Shown here: positions 16,188 through 24,338 of the stretch, piece by piece
Position numbering within the stretch: position 1 is the stretch's first letter
How the letters are laid out: each line of letters starts with the position of its first letter
Assembly: GCF_009604405.1 (NCBI RefSeq)
Contig: NZ_WEGK01000011.1
Location: 124,001-188,000, forward strand
From: Nocardia macrotermitis
GTDB lineage: Bacteria; Actinomycetota; Actinomycetes; Mycobacteriales; Mycobacteriaceae
Reading direction: 5' to 3'
Length of the DNA stretch: 64,000 nt
The notes under the pieces: generated by a model
The model's database searches: none
Told to the model about the DNA's origin: nothing
What the model saw: the letters and a program-made list of their open reading frames with translations, nothing else
Position numbers and translations under genes: made by a program

Positions 16188-16203
16188 ATTGTTACATTGT
16201 GTC
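16188..16203. promoter_or_regulatory. Candidate operator in the TetR/PucR divergent region
   Basis: ATTGTTACATTGTGTC lies 18 bp upstream of the TetR start and resembles the element at 8265-8280 upstream of the Tat-exported flavoprotein gene. The shared core is ATTGTTACA. Control by the adjacent TetR is inferred. Confidence 0.4.
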
Positions 16204-16303
16204 AAAAAATGACCCGACGTTGAATCAACTATTGATGCTTTGTTGCATCGGCGTTAATCTGGTCGGCATCCGACACAGGGCAACCAGAGGACGGGGGCCG
16301 TCA

Positions 16304-17263
16304 GTGCTACGCAACACATCCCATGCCGAAGCCGTCGGAGAGGCGCGCGGTGGACCGAACCGCATGCGGCAGAAGCTATCTCGGGACGATCCGGATCAGG
16401 ACGGCGTCCCACAATCCATGGTGGCGGTGATGACCCATCTGCAGCGGCTGCGGGCCGCGGCCGGCGACCGAGTCGGCGCCGTGGCGACGATGAGTGCGGC
16501 CTTGATGAGCGGGGAGAGCGTCGGCGCGGTCGCCCGCGCCGCCGGAATCCCCGTCGCCGAGTCGTACACCGTCGTCGCCCTGGGTATCGCCGGGGAATCG
16601 CTACGCCGGATTCCGGTGCAGGCCGAGTCCGAGAGCGGCGCCGCGCGGCTGGCCCGGGTGCAGGACGCGGTGTACGCGGTGTGCGGTGAACAGGCATTAC
16701 CGCTGCTGGGCGTGCACGGCGGCACGGTGCTGGTGCCGGTGGGCGAGCACGGCGATCTGCCCCCGGAACTCGCGCCGCAGCTCTCGCGCGCGGCGCACGC
16801 GCCGGTCGTCGCGGTCGCGGTGCCCGCCGAGGCGCCCGGAATTCCGCGGGCCACCGTGGTCGCGCACGAGCTGCTGGAGATCATCCACCGGCTGCACTAC
16901 CCGCCGCGGCTGTACCGGTTCCGGGAGCTGTCCCTCGAATACCAGCTCACCCGGCCCGGCCCGGCGACCGAATATCTCCAGACCGTGATCGAGCGGATCG
17001 CGGCGCATCCGGATCTGCTCGAGACGCTGCGCCTGCACATCGACAACGGATTCCAGCGCCAGACCACCGCGCGACTGCTCAAGATCCATTGCAACACAGT
17101 CGATTACCGGTTGCGCCGGATCCGGGAGCTGACCGGTCTGGATCCGAACTGGCCCAGCGGGCTGTGGTATCTACAGTCCGCGCTCATCGTCTACGGCTAC
17201 CACTGCGCGGAACTGGCCGCCCCGCGCATCCGTAACCGATCAGCCACTCAGGAGCGGATGTGA
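16304..17263 (+). CDS. PucR-type transcriptional regulator
   Basis: About 319 residues from the GTG at 16304, which follows a GGGGG run; in-frame ATGs at 16199, 16364 and 16418 are alternatives, and the true start is uncertain. The C-terminal part carries the PucR HTH, RQTTARLLKIHCNTVDYRLR then RIRELTGLDP, and the LYRFRELSLEYQLTRPGPAT segment shared with the 12637 protein. The Cys in the recognition helix (IHCNT instead of LHRNT) is a difference worth noting. It diverges from the TetR/DUF2236 operon and is translationally coupled (GTGA at 17260-17263) to the downstream monooxygenase, so it probably regulates the monooxygenase/molybdoenzyme operon. Confidence 0.78.
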   Translation: MLRNTSHAEAVGEARGGPNRMRQKLSRDDPDQDGVPQSMVAVMTHLQRLRAAAGDRVGAVATMSAALMSGESVGAVARAAGIPVAESYTVVALGIAGESLRRIPVQAESESGAARLARVQDAVYAVCGEQALPLLGVHGGTVLVPVGEHGDLPPELAPQLSRAAHAPVVAVAVPAEAPGIPRATVVAHELLEIIHRLHYPPRLYRFRELSLEYQLTRPGPATEYLQTVIERIAAHPDLLETLRLHIDNGFQRQTTARLLKIHCNTVDYRLRRIRELTGLDPNWPSGLWYLQSALIVYGYHCAELAAPRIRNRSATQERM

Positions 17264-18846
17264 GGACAAGCAGTAAGTCCCGGCCGTCGGTCGCCATCGT
17301 CGGCAGCGGTTTCAGCGGACTGGGGCTGGCGATCCGGCTCCAGCGCGCGGGCTACACCGATTTCACGATCTTCGAGAAGGCGGACGGGGTCGGCGGGGTC
17401 TGGCGCGACAACAGCTATCCGGGCGCGGCCTGCGACGCGCCCTCGCACCTGTATTCCTATTCGTTCCAACCGAATCCGGACTGGTCGCGACGTTTCGCCG
17501 AACAGCCCGAGATCCTGCGGTACCTGGAGAACTGCGCCGAGGACAACGCGCTGATGCCGCACATCCGGTTCCGGACCGAGATCGTCGCGGCCCGGTTCGA
17601 TCCGGTCGCGGTGCACTGGGTGCTGACCGCCGCGGACGGGACGGAGTTCACCGCGGATCTGTTCGTCGCGGCCTGCGGGCAGCTGAGCCGGCCGTCGTAT
17701 CCGGCGATCGCGGGGCTGGACGAGTTCACCGGACGGGTATTCCATTCGGCGCGTTGGGATCACGAACACGAGCTGGCCGGGCGCGATGTGGCGGTGATCG
17801 GAAACGGCGCCAGCGCACTGCAATTCGTGCCGCACATCGCCGAGCGGGCGCGGTCGGTGACGATCTTCCAGCGGCAGCCGTACTGGATCAGTCCCAAGCC
17901 GGATCGGGAGTATCCGAAGTTGCGCAAGTTCGTCAATCGACGGATTCCGTTGCTACAGAAGATCTCCCGGGCCGGGATCTTCCTGTGGTTCGAGATGATC
18001 CTGAATCCGATGCTGGTCTCCCCGCACGGGCGGCGCATCCTGTCCGCGCCGGTGCGGGCGTGGTGCCGGTGGAATCTGCGGCGGGTGTCCGATCCGGCGT
18101 TGCGGGCGGCGTTGACGCCCGGTTACGAGGTCGGCTGCAACCGCATCCTGACCTCCAACGAGTACTATGAGACGCTCAACCGGCCGAACGTCCGGGTCGT
18201 CACCCGGCCCATCGATCACATCGGCCCGCGCGCGGTGGTCGATGCCGACGGGCGGGCGCATCACGCCGACACCGTCGTTCTCGCAACGGGTTTCCGCTCC
18301 CACGACTTCGTCTCGCCGATGCGGATCACCGGTCTGCACGATCGGGATCTGGACGCGGTGTGGCAGCAGCGGCCGCGGGCGTTCCTGGGGTTGTCGGTGC
18401 CGGGCTTCCCGAACTTCTTCCTGATGTACGGGCCCAACACCAATGTCGGTTCGGGCTCGATCGTGCACATGCTGGAGAGCCAGATGAACCATATCGTGCA
18501 TGCGGTGGAACAACTTTCGCGCATCCGGTATCTCGAGGTGCGCGCGGAGTCGCTGGCACGTTTCGACGAGCGGGCGCAGGATCGGCTCTCGACCACGGTG
18601 TGGAACACCGGCGGCTGCCACAGCTGGTACGTGGCCCAGACCGCGACCGGTCCGGTCAACACCAACAACTGGCCCGGGTCGATGCGCGAATACCGCGAGC
18701 GCACCCGGCGACTGGATCTGAACGACTACCGCACCACCCCGGAGCTCCCCGAACCGGTGGAAAGCCGCGCCGAACCCGCGGCCGGACCGTATACGGCGCG
18801 CGATGTGGCCGGTAGGCTCGGGGCGGGTCCAACTCGAGAGGAATAG
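17260..18846 (+). CDS. Flavin-containing (Baeyer-Villiger type) monooxygenase
   Basis: This 528-residue NADPH/FAD monooxygenase has the first Rossmann motif VAIVGSGFSGLGLAIRLQRA (GxGxxG at 15-20). The BVMO signature follows, FTGRVFHSARWD at residues 156-167, which matches FxGxxxHxxxW but has Asp where Pro is usual. The second Rossmann motif is VAVIGNGASALQFVPHIAER. The C-terminus contains SWYVAQTATGPVNTNNWPG, typical of Nocardia and Mycobacterium homologues acting on ketones or as hydroxylases. The GTG start overlaps the regulator stop and has AGGAG ahead. It lies 2 bp before the molybdoenzyme gene, so the three genes form one transcript. Confidence 0.9.
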   Translation: MRTSSKSRPSVAIVGSGFSGLGLAIRLQRAGYTDFTIFEKADGVGGVWRDNSYPGAACDAPSHLYSYSFQPNPDWSRRFAEQPEILRYLENCAEDNALMPHIRFRTEIVAARFDPVAVHWVLTAADGTEFTADLFVAACGQLSRPSYPAIAGLDEFTGRVFHSARWDHEHELAGRDVAVIGNGASALQFVPHIAERARSVTIFQRQPYWISPKPDREYPKLRKFVNRRIPLLQKISRAGIFLWFEMILNPMLVSPHGRRILSAPVRAWCRWNLRRVSDPALRAALTPGYEVGCNRILTSNEYYETLNRPNVRVVTRPIDHIGPRAVVDADGRAHHADTVVLATGFRSHDFVSPMRITGLHDRDLDAVWQQRPRAFLGLSVPGFPNFFLMYGPNTNVGSGSIVHMLESQMNHIVHAVEQLSRIRYLEVRAESLARFDERAQDRLSTTVWNTGGCHSWYVAQTATGPVNTNNWPGSMREYRERTRRLDLNDYRTTPELPEPVESRAEPAAGPYTARDVAGRLGAGPTREE

Positions 18847-18848
18847 AC

Positions 18849-21047
18849 ATGGATACTCGCACCGTCGCACGGCAGTGCACCCTCTGTGAGGCGCACTGCG
18901 GGATCCTGGTCGCCGTCGAGGGCGATCGCGTCGCCCGGATCGAGGGCAATCCGGACGACGTGCTCTCCCACGGATACATCTGTCCCAAGGCCACGGCCAT
19001 GGGCGGGCTGCATCACGATCCGGATCGGCTGCGCACCCCGGTGCGGCGGGTCGGCGATCGTTTCGAGCCGATCGGGTGGGACGAGGCGTTCGCCGAGATC
19101 GGGCGGCGGCTGCGTGCGATCCGTGCCGAACACGGCGCGAGCGCGATCGGGATGTATTTGGGAAACCCTGCGGCACACAGCACTTCGGGGCTGTACGGGA
19201 TTCTGCTGCGGGTCGCGCTGGCGACCCGGAACTTCTATTCCGCGTCGTCGATCGATCAGTTCCCGCAGGAGTTCGCGGCCTGGCAGATGTTCGGCTCCAA
19301 TGTGCTGATGCCGGTCGCCGATATCGACCGCACCGATCGGCTGCTGATCCTGGGTGCGAATCCGGCGGTGTCCAACGGATCGGTCACCACCATGCCCAAT
19401 GCCCGCCAGCGCATCAAGAATGTGCGGCAGCGGGGCGGGAAGGTCGTGGTGATCGATCCGCGGCGGACCGAGACCGCGCGGCTGGCCGATGAGCATGTGG
19501 CGGTGATTCCGGGCGGGGATGTGTATCTGCTGCTGGGGATGTTGCACGTGCTGATCTCGGAGGGATTGTGCGACGCCGTCGCGGTGCGGGCGCGGTGCAC
19601 CGGCTGGGAGGAGCTGAGTGCGCTTGCGGCGCAATGCGATCCGGAGGTCGCCGCGCCTCGTGCCGGTGTCGACGCGGAGACCATTCGCCGATTGGCGCGT
19701 GAGCACGCCGCCGCCACGTCCGCCCTGATCTACGCGCGGATCGGGGTGTGTCAGCAGGTCACCGGCACGCTCACGCACTGGCTGGTGAATACGATCAACG
19801 CGGTCACCGGGAATCTGGATCGGCCCGGTGGGCAGATGTTCGCGACCCCGCCCGCCGACGCCGCGCCCTACGCGAAATATCTGCGGGTCAAGCACGGTGC
19901 GTGGACCGATCGTTCGGGGCGGTACAAGTCGTTCCGCACCGAGCTGCCGGTCGCGGCGATGGCCGAGGAGATCCTCGCCGAGGGCGAGGGGCAGATCCGC
20001 GCGATGGTCACCTATGCCGGGAATCCGGTGCTTTCCACACCGCAGCGCGGGAAGCTGGGGGAGGCGCTGGATTCGCTGGAATTCTATGTGGCCGTTGACA
20101 TGTACGTGACCGAGACGACGCGGCACGCGGACATCATCCTGCCGCCGGTCTCGCCGCTCGAACGCACCGATGTGAATCTGCTGTTCCCGGTGTTCAGCGT
20201 GCGCAACAACCTGCGCTACGACGCCGCGGTCTTCGAACCCCCGGCCGGGGGTAAGGAGGACTGGGAGATCATGGCGCGGTTGATCACCGAGGTGCTGCCG
20301 CTACCGGTGCGGCGGTTCACCGCGCCGGTAGCGGACCGAATCTTCGCCCAGCTCAACCCGATTCGCCTCGCCGGGGCCGCCATCGCCGCGGGTCCCTACG
20401 GTGTGCTGCGACGTGGACGCAAGGGGCTCACGGTCGCGAAGGTGCGGGCCATGCCGGGCGGCGCGGATCTCGGACCACTGCGGCCGCGGCTGGATTCGAT
20501 CATCGCGACCCGGGATCGGCGGGTGCACCTCGCGCCGCCGGATTTCCTGGCCGCCGCGCGCACCCTGCTCGAGCATGATCGCGAGGCCGGGGCGGACGGT
20601 TACGATCTGCGCCTGATCGGCCGACGTCACCTGCGCAGCAACAACTCCTGGCTGCACAACGTCCCGGCGATGGTGAAGGGCCGCGACCGCTGCACCGCGC
20701 TGATGCATCCCGCCGACGCCGCCGACCGCGGTCTCGTGGACGGCGAACAGGTGACCGTCACCTCGCGCACCGGTTCGATCGTCGTCACGCTCGAGGTCGG
20801 CGACGAGATCCGGCCGGGAACCGTTGCGGTGCCGCATGGTTGGGGCCATCGCGAACCTGGCGTCGGGTGGCGGTTGGCCGCGTCGCTGCCGGGTTCGAAT
20901 GTGAATCTGCTGCACGATCCGGCGCTGGTCGATCCGATCTCCGGGACGGCGGCGGTGAACAACACGTGGGTCAATATCACGAGTGCGGCCGGGATGCGGG
21001 CGGACATATCCGCTGCGGCCGAGAACATTCCGCTGCCGACCGCCTGA
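18849..21047 (+). CDS. Molybdopterin-dependent oxidoreductase with [4Fe-4S] site
   Basis: This 732-residue enzyme of the DMSO-reductase family has the N-terminal iron-sulfur motif Cys10, Cys13, Cys17 and Cys45 (QCTLCEAHCGI ... GYICPKA). The molybdopterin domains follow: LILGANPAVSNGS, VVVIDPRRTETA, TYAGNPVLSTPQRG, and HADIILPPVSPLERTDVN. The C-terminal dinucleotide-binding domain begins at RLIGRRHLRSNNSWLHN and includes GDEIRPGTVAVPHGWGH. There is no Tat signal, so it is cytoplasmic. Fungal and actinobacterial homologues are annotated as formate dehydrogenase- or nitrate reductase-like, but the true substrate is unknown. Tight coupling to the monooxygenase suggests the two act on one pathway. 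Confidence 0.88.
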   Translation: MDTRTVARQCTLCEAHCGILVAVEGDRVARIEGNPDDVLSHGYICPKATAMGGLHHDPDRLRTPVRRVGDRFEPIGWDEAFAEIGRRLRAIRAEHGASAIGMYLGNPAAHSTSGLYGILLRVALATRNFYSASSIDQFPQEFAAWQMFGSNVLMPVADIDRTDRLLILGANPAVSNGSVTTMPNARQRIKNVRQRGGKVVVIDPRRTETARLADEHVAVIPGGDVYLLLGMLHVLISEGLCDAVAVRARCTGWEELSALAAQCDPEVAAPRAGVDAETIRRLAREHAAATSALIYARIGVCQQVTGTLTHWLVNTINAVTGNLDRPGGQMFATPPADAAPYAKYLRVKHGAWTDRSGRYKSFRTELPVAAMAEEILAEGEGQIRAMVTYAGNPVLSTPQRGKLGEALDSLEFYVAVDMYVTETTRHADIILPPVSPLERTDVNLLFPVFSVRNNLRYDAAVFEPPAGGKEDWEIMARLITEVLPLPVRRFTAPVADRIFAQLNPIRLAGAAIAAGPYGVLRRGRKGLTVAKVRAMPGGADLGPLRPRLDSIIATRDRRVHLAPPDFLAAARTLLEHDREAGADGYDLRLIGRRHLRSNNSWLHNVPAMVKGRDRCTALMHPADAADRGLVDGEQVTVTSRTGSIVVTLEVGDEIRPGTVAVPHGWGHREPGVGWRLAASLPGSNVNLLHDPALVDPISGTAAVNNTWVNITSAAGMRADISAAAENIPLPTA

Positions 21048-21070
21048 CATTCGAGCCCGAGAGGCCGCGC

Positions 21071-21110
21071 GGGTTCCGAAGTCGGGGTGTGAACCGCGGC
21101 TTCGGAACCC
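21071..21110. terminator. Bidirectional hairpin terminator
   Basis: GGGTTCCGAAG (21071-21081) pairs perfectly with CTTCGGAACCC (21100-21110), between the convergent molybdoenzyme and HpnE-like genes. Confidence 0.7.
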
Positions 21111-21130
21111 GATGCGTTCGCGTGCGGGGA

Positions 21131-22477
21131 CTATTTCATCAGTGCCGCAACGGCTTTCGCGGCGCTCTGGGCCGCGCTCTCCATGGTGGCGGACCAGTCG
21201 GTGCGGGTCCAGTCACCGGCGATGACCAGGTTGGGAACCGAGGTGCGCTGGTCGGGGCGCAGATTGTCGGTGCCGACGGCCTGGGAGAAGGTCGCCCGGG
21301 GCATCTTGACCACGTGCGCGTGCACCACCTCGGCGGCCGCGGCGGCGGGATAGTGCTTGCGCAGCAACGCGATCTGCTCGGTGATGATCTCCTCGTTGCT
21401 CTTGTGGATCTGCTCGTAGGCCCCACTGGTGGTCAGGCAGTACAGCCAGGCCCCGTCGGGGACGCGGCGGTGCATGCGCTGGCGGTCGAAGACCTCGTCG
21501 ATGACGCCCGTGCCGCCGATGATCGCCTCCATCGCGGCCTTGGTGCCCAGCGGCCGATCCAGGTAGAGGTTCGTGCTCACGATCGGCGTATAACCCAATT
21601 TGTCTGCCGCGGCATACAATTCGGCGTGTTCGGGCAGTCCGTCGAGCAGTCCGTGGATGCGCGAGTTGGGCACCGCGACGATGACGCCGTCGGCATCGAC
21701 CACACTGCCGTCGGCCAGCCGCACACCCGTGGCCCGGCCGTTCTCGATGACGACGCGGTCGGCCACGGCCCGGAACCGCACCTCGACGCCGTACCGCTCG
21801 AACGCGCGCTCGGCCCCGGTGATGAACAATGTATCCAGATCGACTGTCGGATAACCGATTCCGACCGCGTGACGGCCCTTGATGCCCTTCCGGATGCCGG
21901 TGGCCAGCACATCGGCGAACACCTTGGCCGATTCGCGGTCCACCCGCTCGGCCGCGATCCCGAGCGCCAGCCAATCCCACAGTGCCTCACGGGCTTTGGC
22001 AGGCATGCCGATGCGCTGGAACCAGCGTTCGGTGGTGATGTCGGCCAGATCCGCGGGCTGGAACAATGCCTCGCGCCCCAGCCGCAGGGTGGCCCGCAAG
22101 GCGCGCAGCCGTTCGATCGGGCTCGCGTCCGGATGCGCGCCGAACAGGGTGGGCAGGGCGCGAATTCCCTTGGTGTGCATGAGAACCGAGCGGCCGTCGG
22201 GCCAGCGCAGCGCGCCGCCGTGCGGGAACTCCACCAGATGTTCGGTGCCCACGCTGCGCAGATAGCGGAACAGGTTGTCGTAGCCGGTGGCCAGCACGTG
22301 CTGGCCGTTGTCGGCCAGATCATCGACCTCCGGCACCCGCATCGCCTGGGTGCGCCCGCCCAGCCGGGCCCGGCGTTCGAGCAGCGTCACCCGGTGTCCG
22401 GCTTCGGCGAGCCATACCGCGGAGGCCAGCCCGGCCAGCCCGCCACCGACGACCACGAATCGGCGGGTGTTGTCCAT
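21131..22477 (-). CDS. hpnE: Hydroxysqualene dehydroxylase-like FAD oxidoreductase
   Basis: This 448-residue protein has the FAD motif RRFVVVGGGLAGLASAVWLA and the Arg-Gly-Gly region RRARLGGRTQAM. DNGQHVLATGYDNLFRYLRS follows, which is characteristic of squalene-associated FAD desaturases (HpnE). The terminal FAD segment is PNLVIAGDWTRTDWSATMES. HpnE reduces hydroxysqualene to squalene in the HpnCDE route. No hpnC/hpnD/shc genes are here, so the role might instead be in carotenoid or other polyprenoid chemistry. A GGAGG site 5 bp ahead decides for the ATG at 22477 over an upstream one. The Tat-exported flavoprotein at 6288 is a distant relative. Confidence 0.8.
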   Translation of the reverse strand: MDNTRRFVVVGGGLAGLASAVWLAEAGHRVTLLERRARLGGRTQAMRVPEVDDLADNGQHVLATGYDNLFRYLRSVGTEHLVEFPHGGALRWPDGRSVLMHTKGIRALPTLFGAHPDASPIERLRALRATLRLGREALFQPADLADITTERWFQRIGMPAKAREALWDWLALGIAAERVDRESAKVFADVLATGIRKGIKGRHAVGIGYPTVDLDTLFITGAERAFERYGVEVRFRAVADRVVIENGRATGVRLADGSVVDADGVIVAVPNSRIHGLLDGLPEHAELYAAADKLGYTPIVSTNLYLDRPLGTKAAMEAIIGGTGVIDEVFDRQRMHRRVPDGAWLYCLTTSGAYEQIHKSNEEIITEQIALLRKHYPAAAAAEVVHAHVVKMPRATFSQAVGTDNLRPDQRTSVPNLVIAGDWTRTDWSATMESAAQSAAKAVAALMK

Positions 22478-22640
22478 CTGCGACCTCCGGGTGCGAGAGA
22501 GCGGGCAGCGATCACGGCGACCCCTGTCCGAGTATGAGTCAAAGATAGGTTTCATGTTTCATTGCCGCAAGCGCGGATGTCGGTCGTGACCAACCGGATC
22601 GGCGCGGGATGGTGAATCCGCACAGGTATCCTGAGCGACC

Positions 22641-24080
22641 ATGGCACGGGATGAACGTGGTGTGACAGCGCAGAGTGAGGATTTCGCCGCCTGGTACAAC
22701 GAGGTGGTCTTCAAGGCGGGGCTCGTGGATCGAGGTCCGGCCAAGGGCACCATGATCATCCGACCGTATGGCTACAGATTGTGGGAGCAGCTCCAGAGCG
22801 AACTCGACCGGCGGATCAAGGAGACCGGACACGAGAACGCCTATTTCCCCCTGCTGATTCCGCAGAGTTACCTCAGTCGCGAGGCCGAACACGTCGAGGG
22901 TTTCTCCCCGGAACTGGCGATCGTCACCCACGCGGGCGGTAAGGAACTCGACGAGCCGCTGGTGGTGCGGCCGACCTCGGAGACCATCATCGGCGAGATG
23001 ATGGCCAAGTGGATCGGCTCGCACCGGGATCTGCCGCTGCTGCTGAACCAGTGGTCCAATGTGGTGCGCTGGGAGATGCGGCCGCGAATGTTCCTGCGCA
23101 CCACCGAATTCCTGTGGCAGGAGGGCCACACCGCACATCTGGATCGGGACGACGCGTTGCGCGAGACCATGCTCGCGCTGGACATCTATCACGAGGTCGC
23201 CCGGGATCTGGCCGCGATACCGGTGGTGCCGGGGGAGAAGACCCCGGGCGAGCGGTTCGCCGGTGCGGTCGCGACCCACACCATCGAGGGCATGATGCGC
23301 GACGGCCGCGCCCTGCAGGCCGGAACCTCGCACTACATGGGCACCAACTTCGCCACCGCCTTCGGCATCCGCTACACCGGCGAGCAGGGCCGGGAAGAGT
23401 TGTGCCACACCACATCCTGGGGTATGAGCACCCGCATGATCGGCGGCATCGTGATGACCCACGGCGACGACAAGGGCCTGGTGTTCCCGCCGCGCCTCGC
23501 GCCGCACCAGGTGGTGATCGTGCCGATCGTCCGGGGTGCGGACACCGAGGTGCTCGCGGCCGCCGATCGGCTGGCCGGTGCGTTGCGCGCGGCCGGTGTG
23601 CGCGTCCACGTCGACGCCCGCCCGCAACTCACCCCTGGATTCAAGTACAACGAATGGGAGATGCGCGGCGTCCCGATCCGCCTGGAACTCGGCCCCCGCG
23701 ACCTGGCGAACGGCACCGCGATGATGGTGAAACGTCTTGGCGGAGAAGGTAAACAGTCCGTCGCCCTGGACTCCCTGCCCAAGGAGATTCCCGCCATCCT
23801 GGAGGAATTCCAGTCCTACCTCCTGGCCCGCGCCACCGCGTTCCGCGACGAGCACACCCGAACCGTGGACACCTGGGACGAATTCGCCGAAGCGGTATCC
23901 ACCGGCTGGGCCGTGGCCCTGCACTGCGGCACCCGGGAGTGCGAGGAACAGATCAAATCCGCCACCGCCGCCACCCCGCGCTGCATCCCGGCTGACGGCG
24001 ACCCCGCCACCGGCACCTGCGTACGCTGCGACGCCCCGTCCGCCTACGGCAAGCGCGTCATCTTCGGCCGCGCCTACTGA
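22641..24080 (+). CDS. proS: Prolyl-tRNA synthetase, archaeal/eukaryotic-like short form
   Basis: This 479-residue class II synthetase has TMIIRPYGYRLWEQLQSELD, VVRPTSETIIGEMM (motif 2 region, RPTSE), RTTEFLWQEGHTAH and GTSHYMGTNFA, then motif 3 near RMIGGIVMTHGDDKGLVFPP. It lacks the inserted editing domain of the roughly 570-residue bacterial form. It has a C-terminal Cys-rich extension (CGTREC, then CVRC) that ends in RAY, as in archaeal-type ProRS. It charges tRNA-Pro. Actinobacteria commonly use the long bacterial enzyme, so this may be a second copy, but the rest of the genome is not visible. It diverges from the HpnE-like gene. Confidence 0.93.
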   Translation: MARDERGVTAQSEDFAAWYNEVVFKAGLVDRGPAKGTMIIRPYGYRLWEQLQSELDRRIKETGHENAYFPLLIPQSYLSREAEHVEGFSPELAIVTHAGGKELDEPLVVRPTSETIIGEMMAKWIGSHRDLPLLLNQWSNVVRWEMRPRMFLRTTEFLWQEGHTAHLDRDDALRETMLALDIYHEVARDLAAIPVVPGEKTPGERFAGAVATHTIEGMMRDGRALQAGTSHYMGTNFATAFGIRYTGEQGREELCHTTSWGMSTRMIGGIVMTHGDDKGLVFPPRLAPHQVVIVPIVRGADTEVLAAADRLAGALRAAGVRVHVDARPQLTPGFKYNEWEMRGVPIRLELGPRDLANGTAMMVKRLGGEGKQSVALDSLPKEIPAILEEFQSYLLARATAFRDEHTRTVDTWDEFAEAVSTGWAVALHCGTRECEEQIKSATAATPRCIPADGDPATGTCVRCDAPSAYGKRVIFGRAY

Positions 24081-24087
24081 TCCCCGC

Positions 24088-24112
24088 CCCGGCCCCGCAC
24101 TCTGGGGCCGGG
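24088..24112. terminator. Hairpin terminator after proS
   Basis: CCCGGCCCC (24088-24096) pairs perfectly with GGGGCCGGG (24104-24112), 7 bp after the proS stop. Confidence 0.65.
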
Positions 24113-24125
24113 CCTTCATCGATCC

Positions 24126-24332
24126 GGGAATTGTTGCCGCACAACGTGCCCGGCCCCGCGTCCCTGGGCTGGGCAGGAGTCTCTACTGCGTGCCGGGAAT
24201 TGTTGCCGCACGACGTGCCCGGCCCTGCGCCTCTGGTTCGGGCAGGAGTCTCTACTGCGTGCCGGGAATTGTTGCCGCACGACGTGCCCGGCCCTGCGCC
24301 TCTGGGCCGGGTCGGAGTCTCTACTACGTGTC
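24126..24332. repeat. Three tandem 69-bp units between convergent genes
   Basis: GGGAATTGTTGCCGCAC begins units at 24126, 24195 and 24264. The second and third are nearly identical for about 50 bp. The last unit runs into a short double copy of TACGTGTCGATCGTC at the end of the LysR gene. 69 is a multiple of three, so one minus-strand frame encodes an apparent 23-residue repeat, but it runs past the LysR stop and has no start signals of its own. Confidence 0.9.
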
Positions 24333-24338
24333 GATCGT

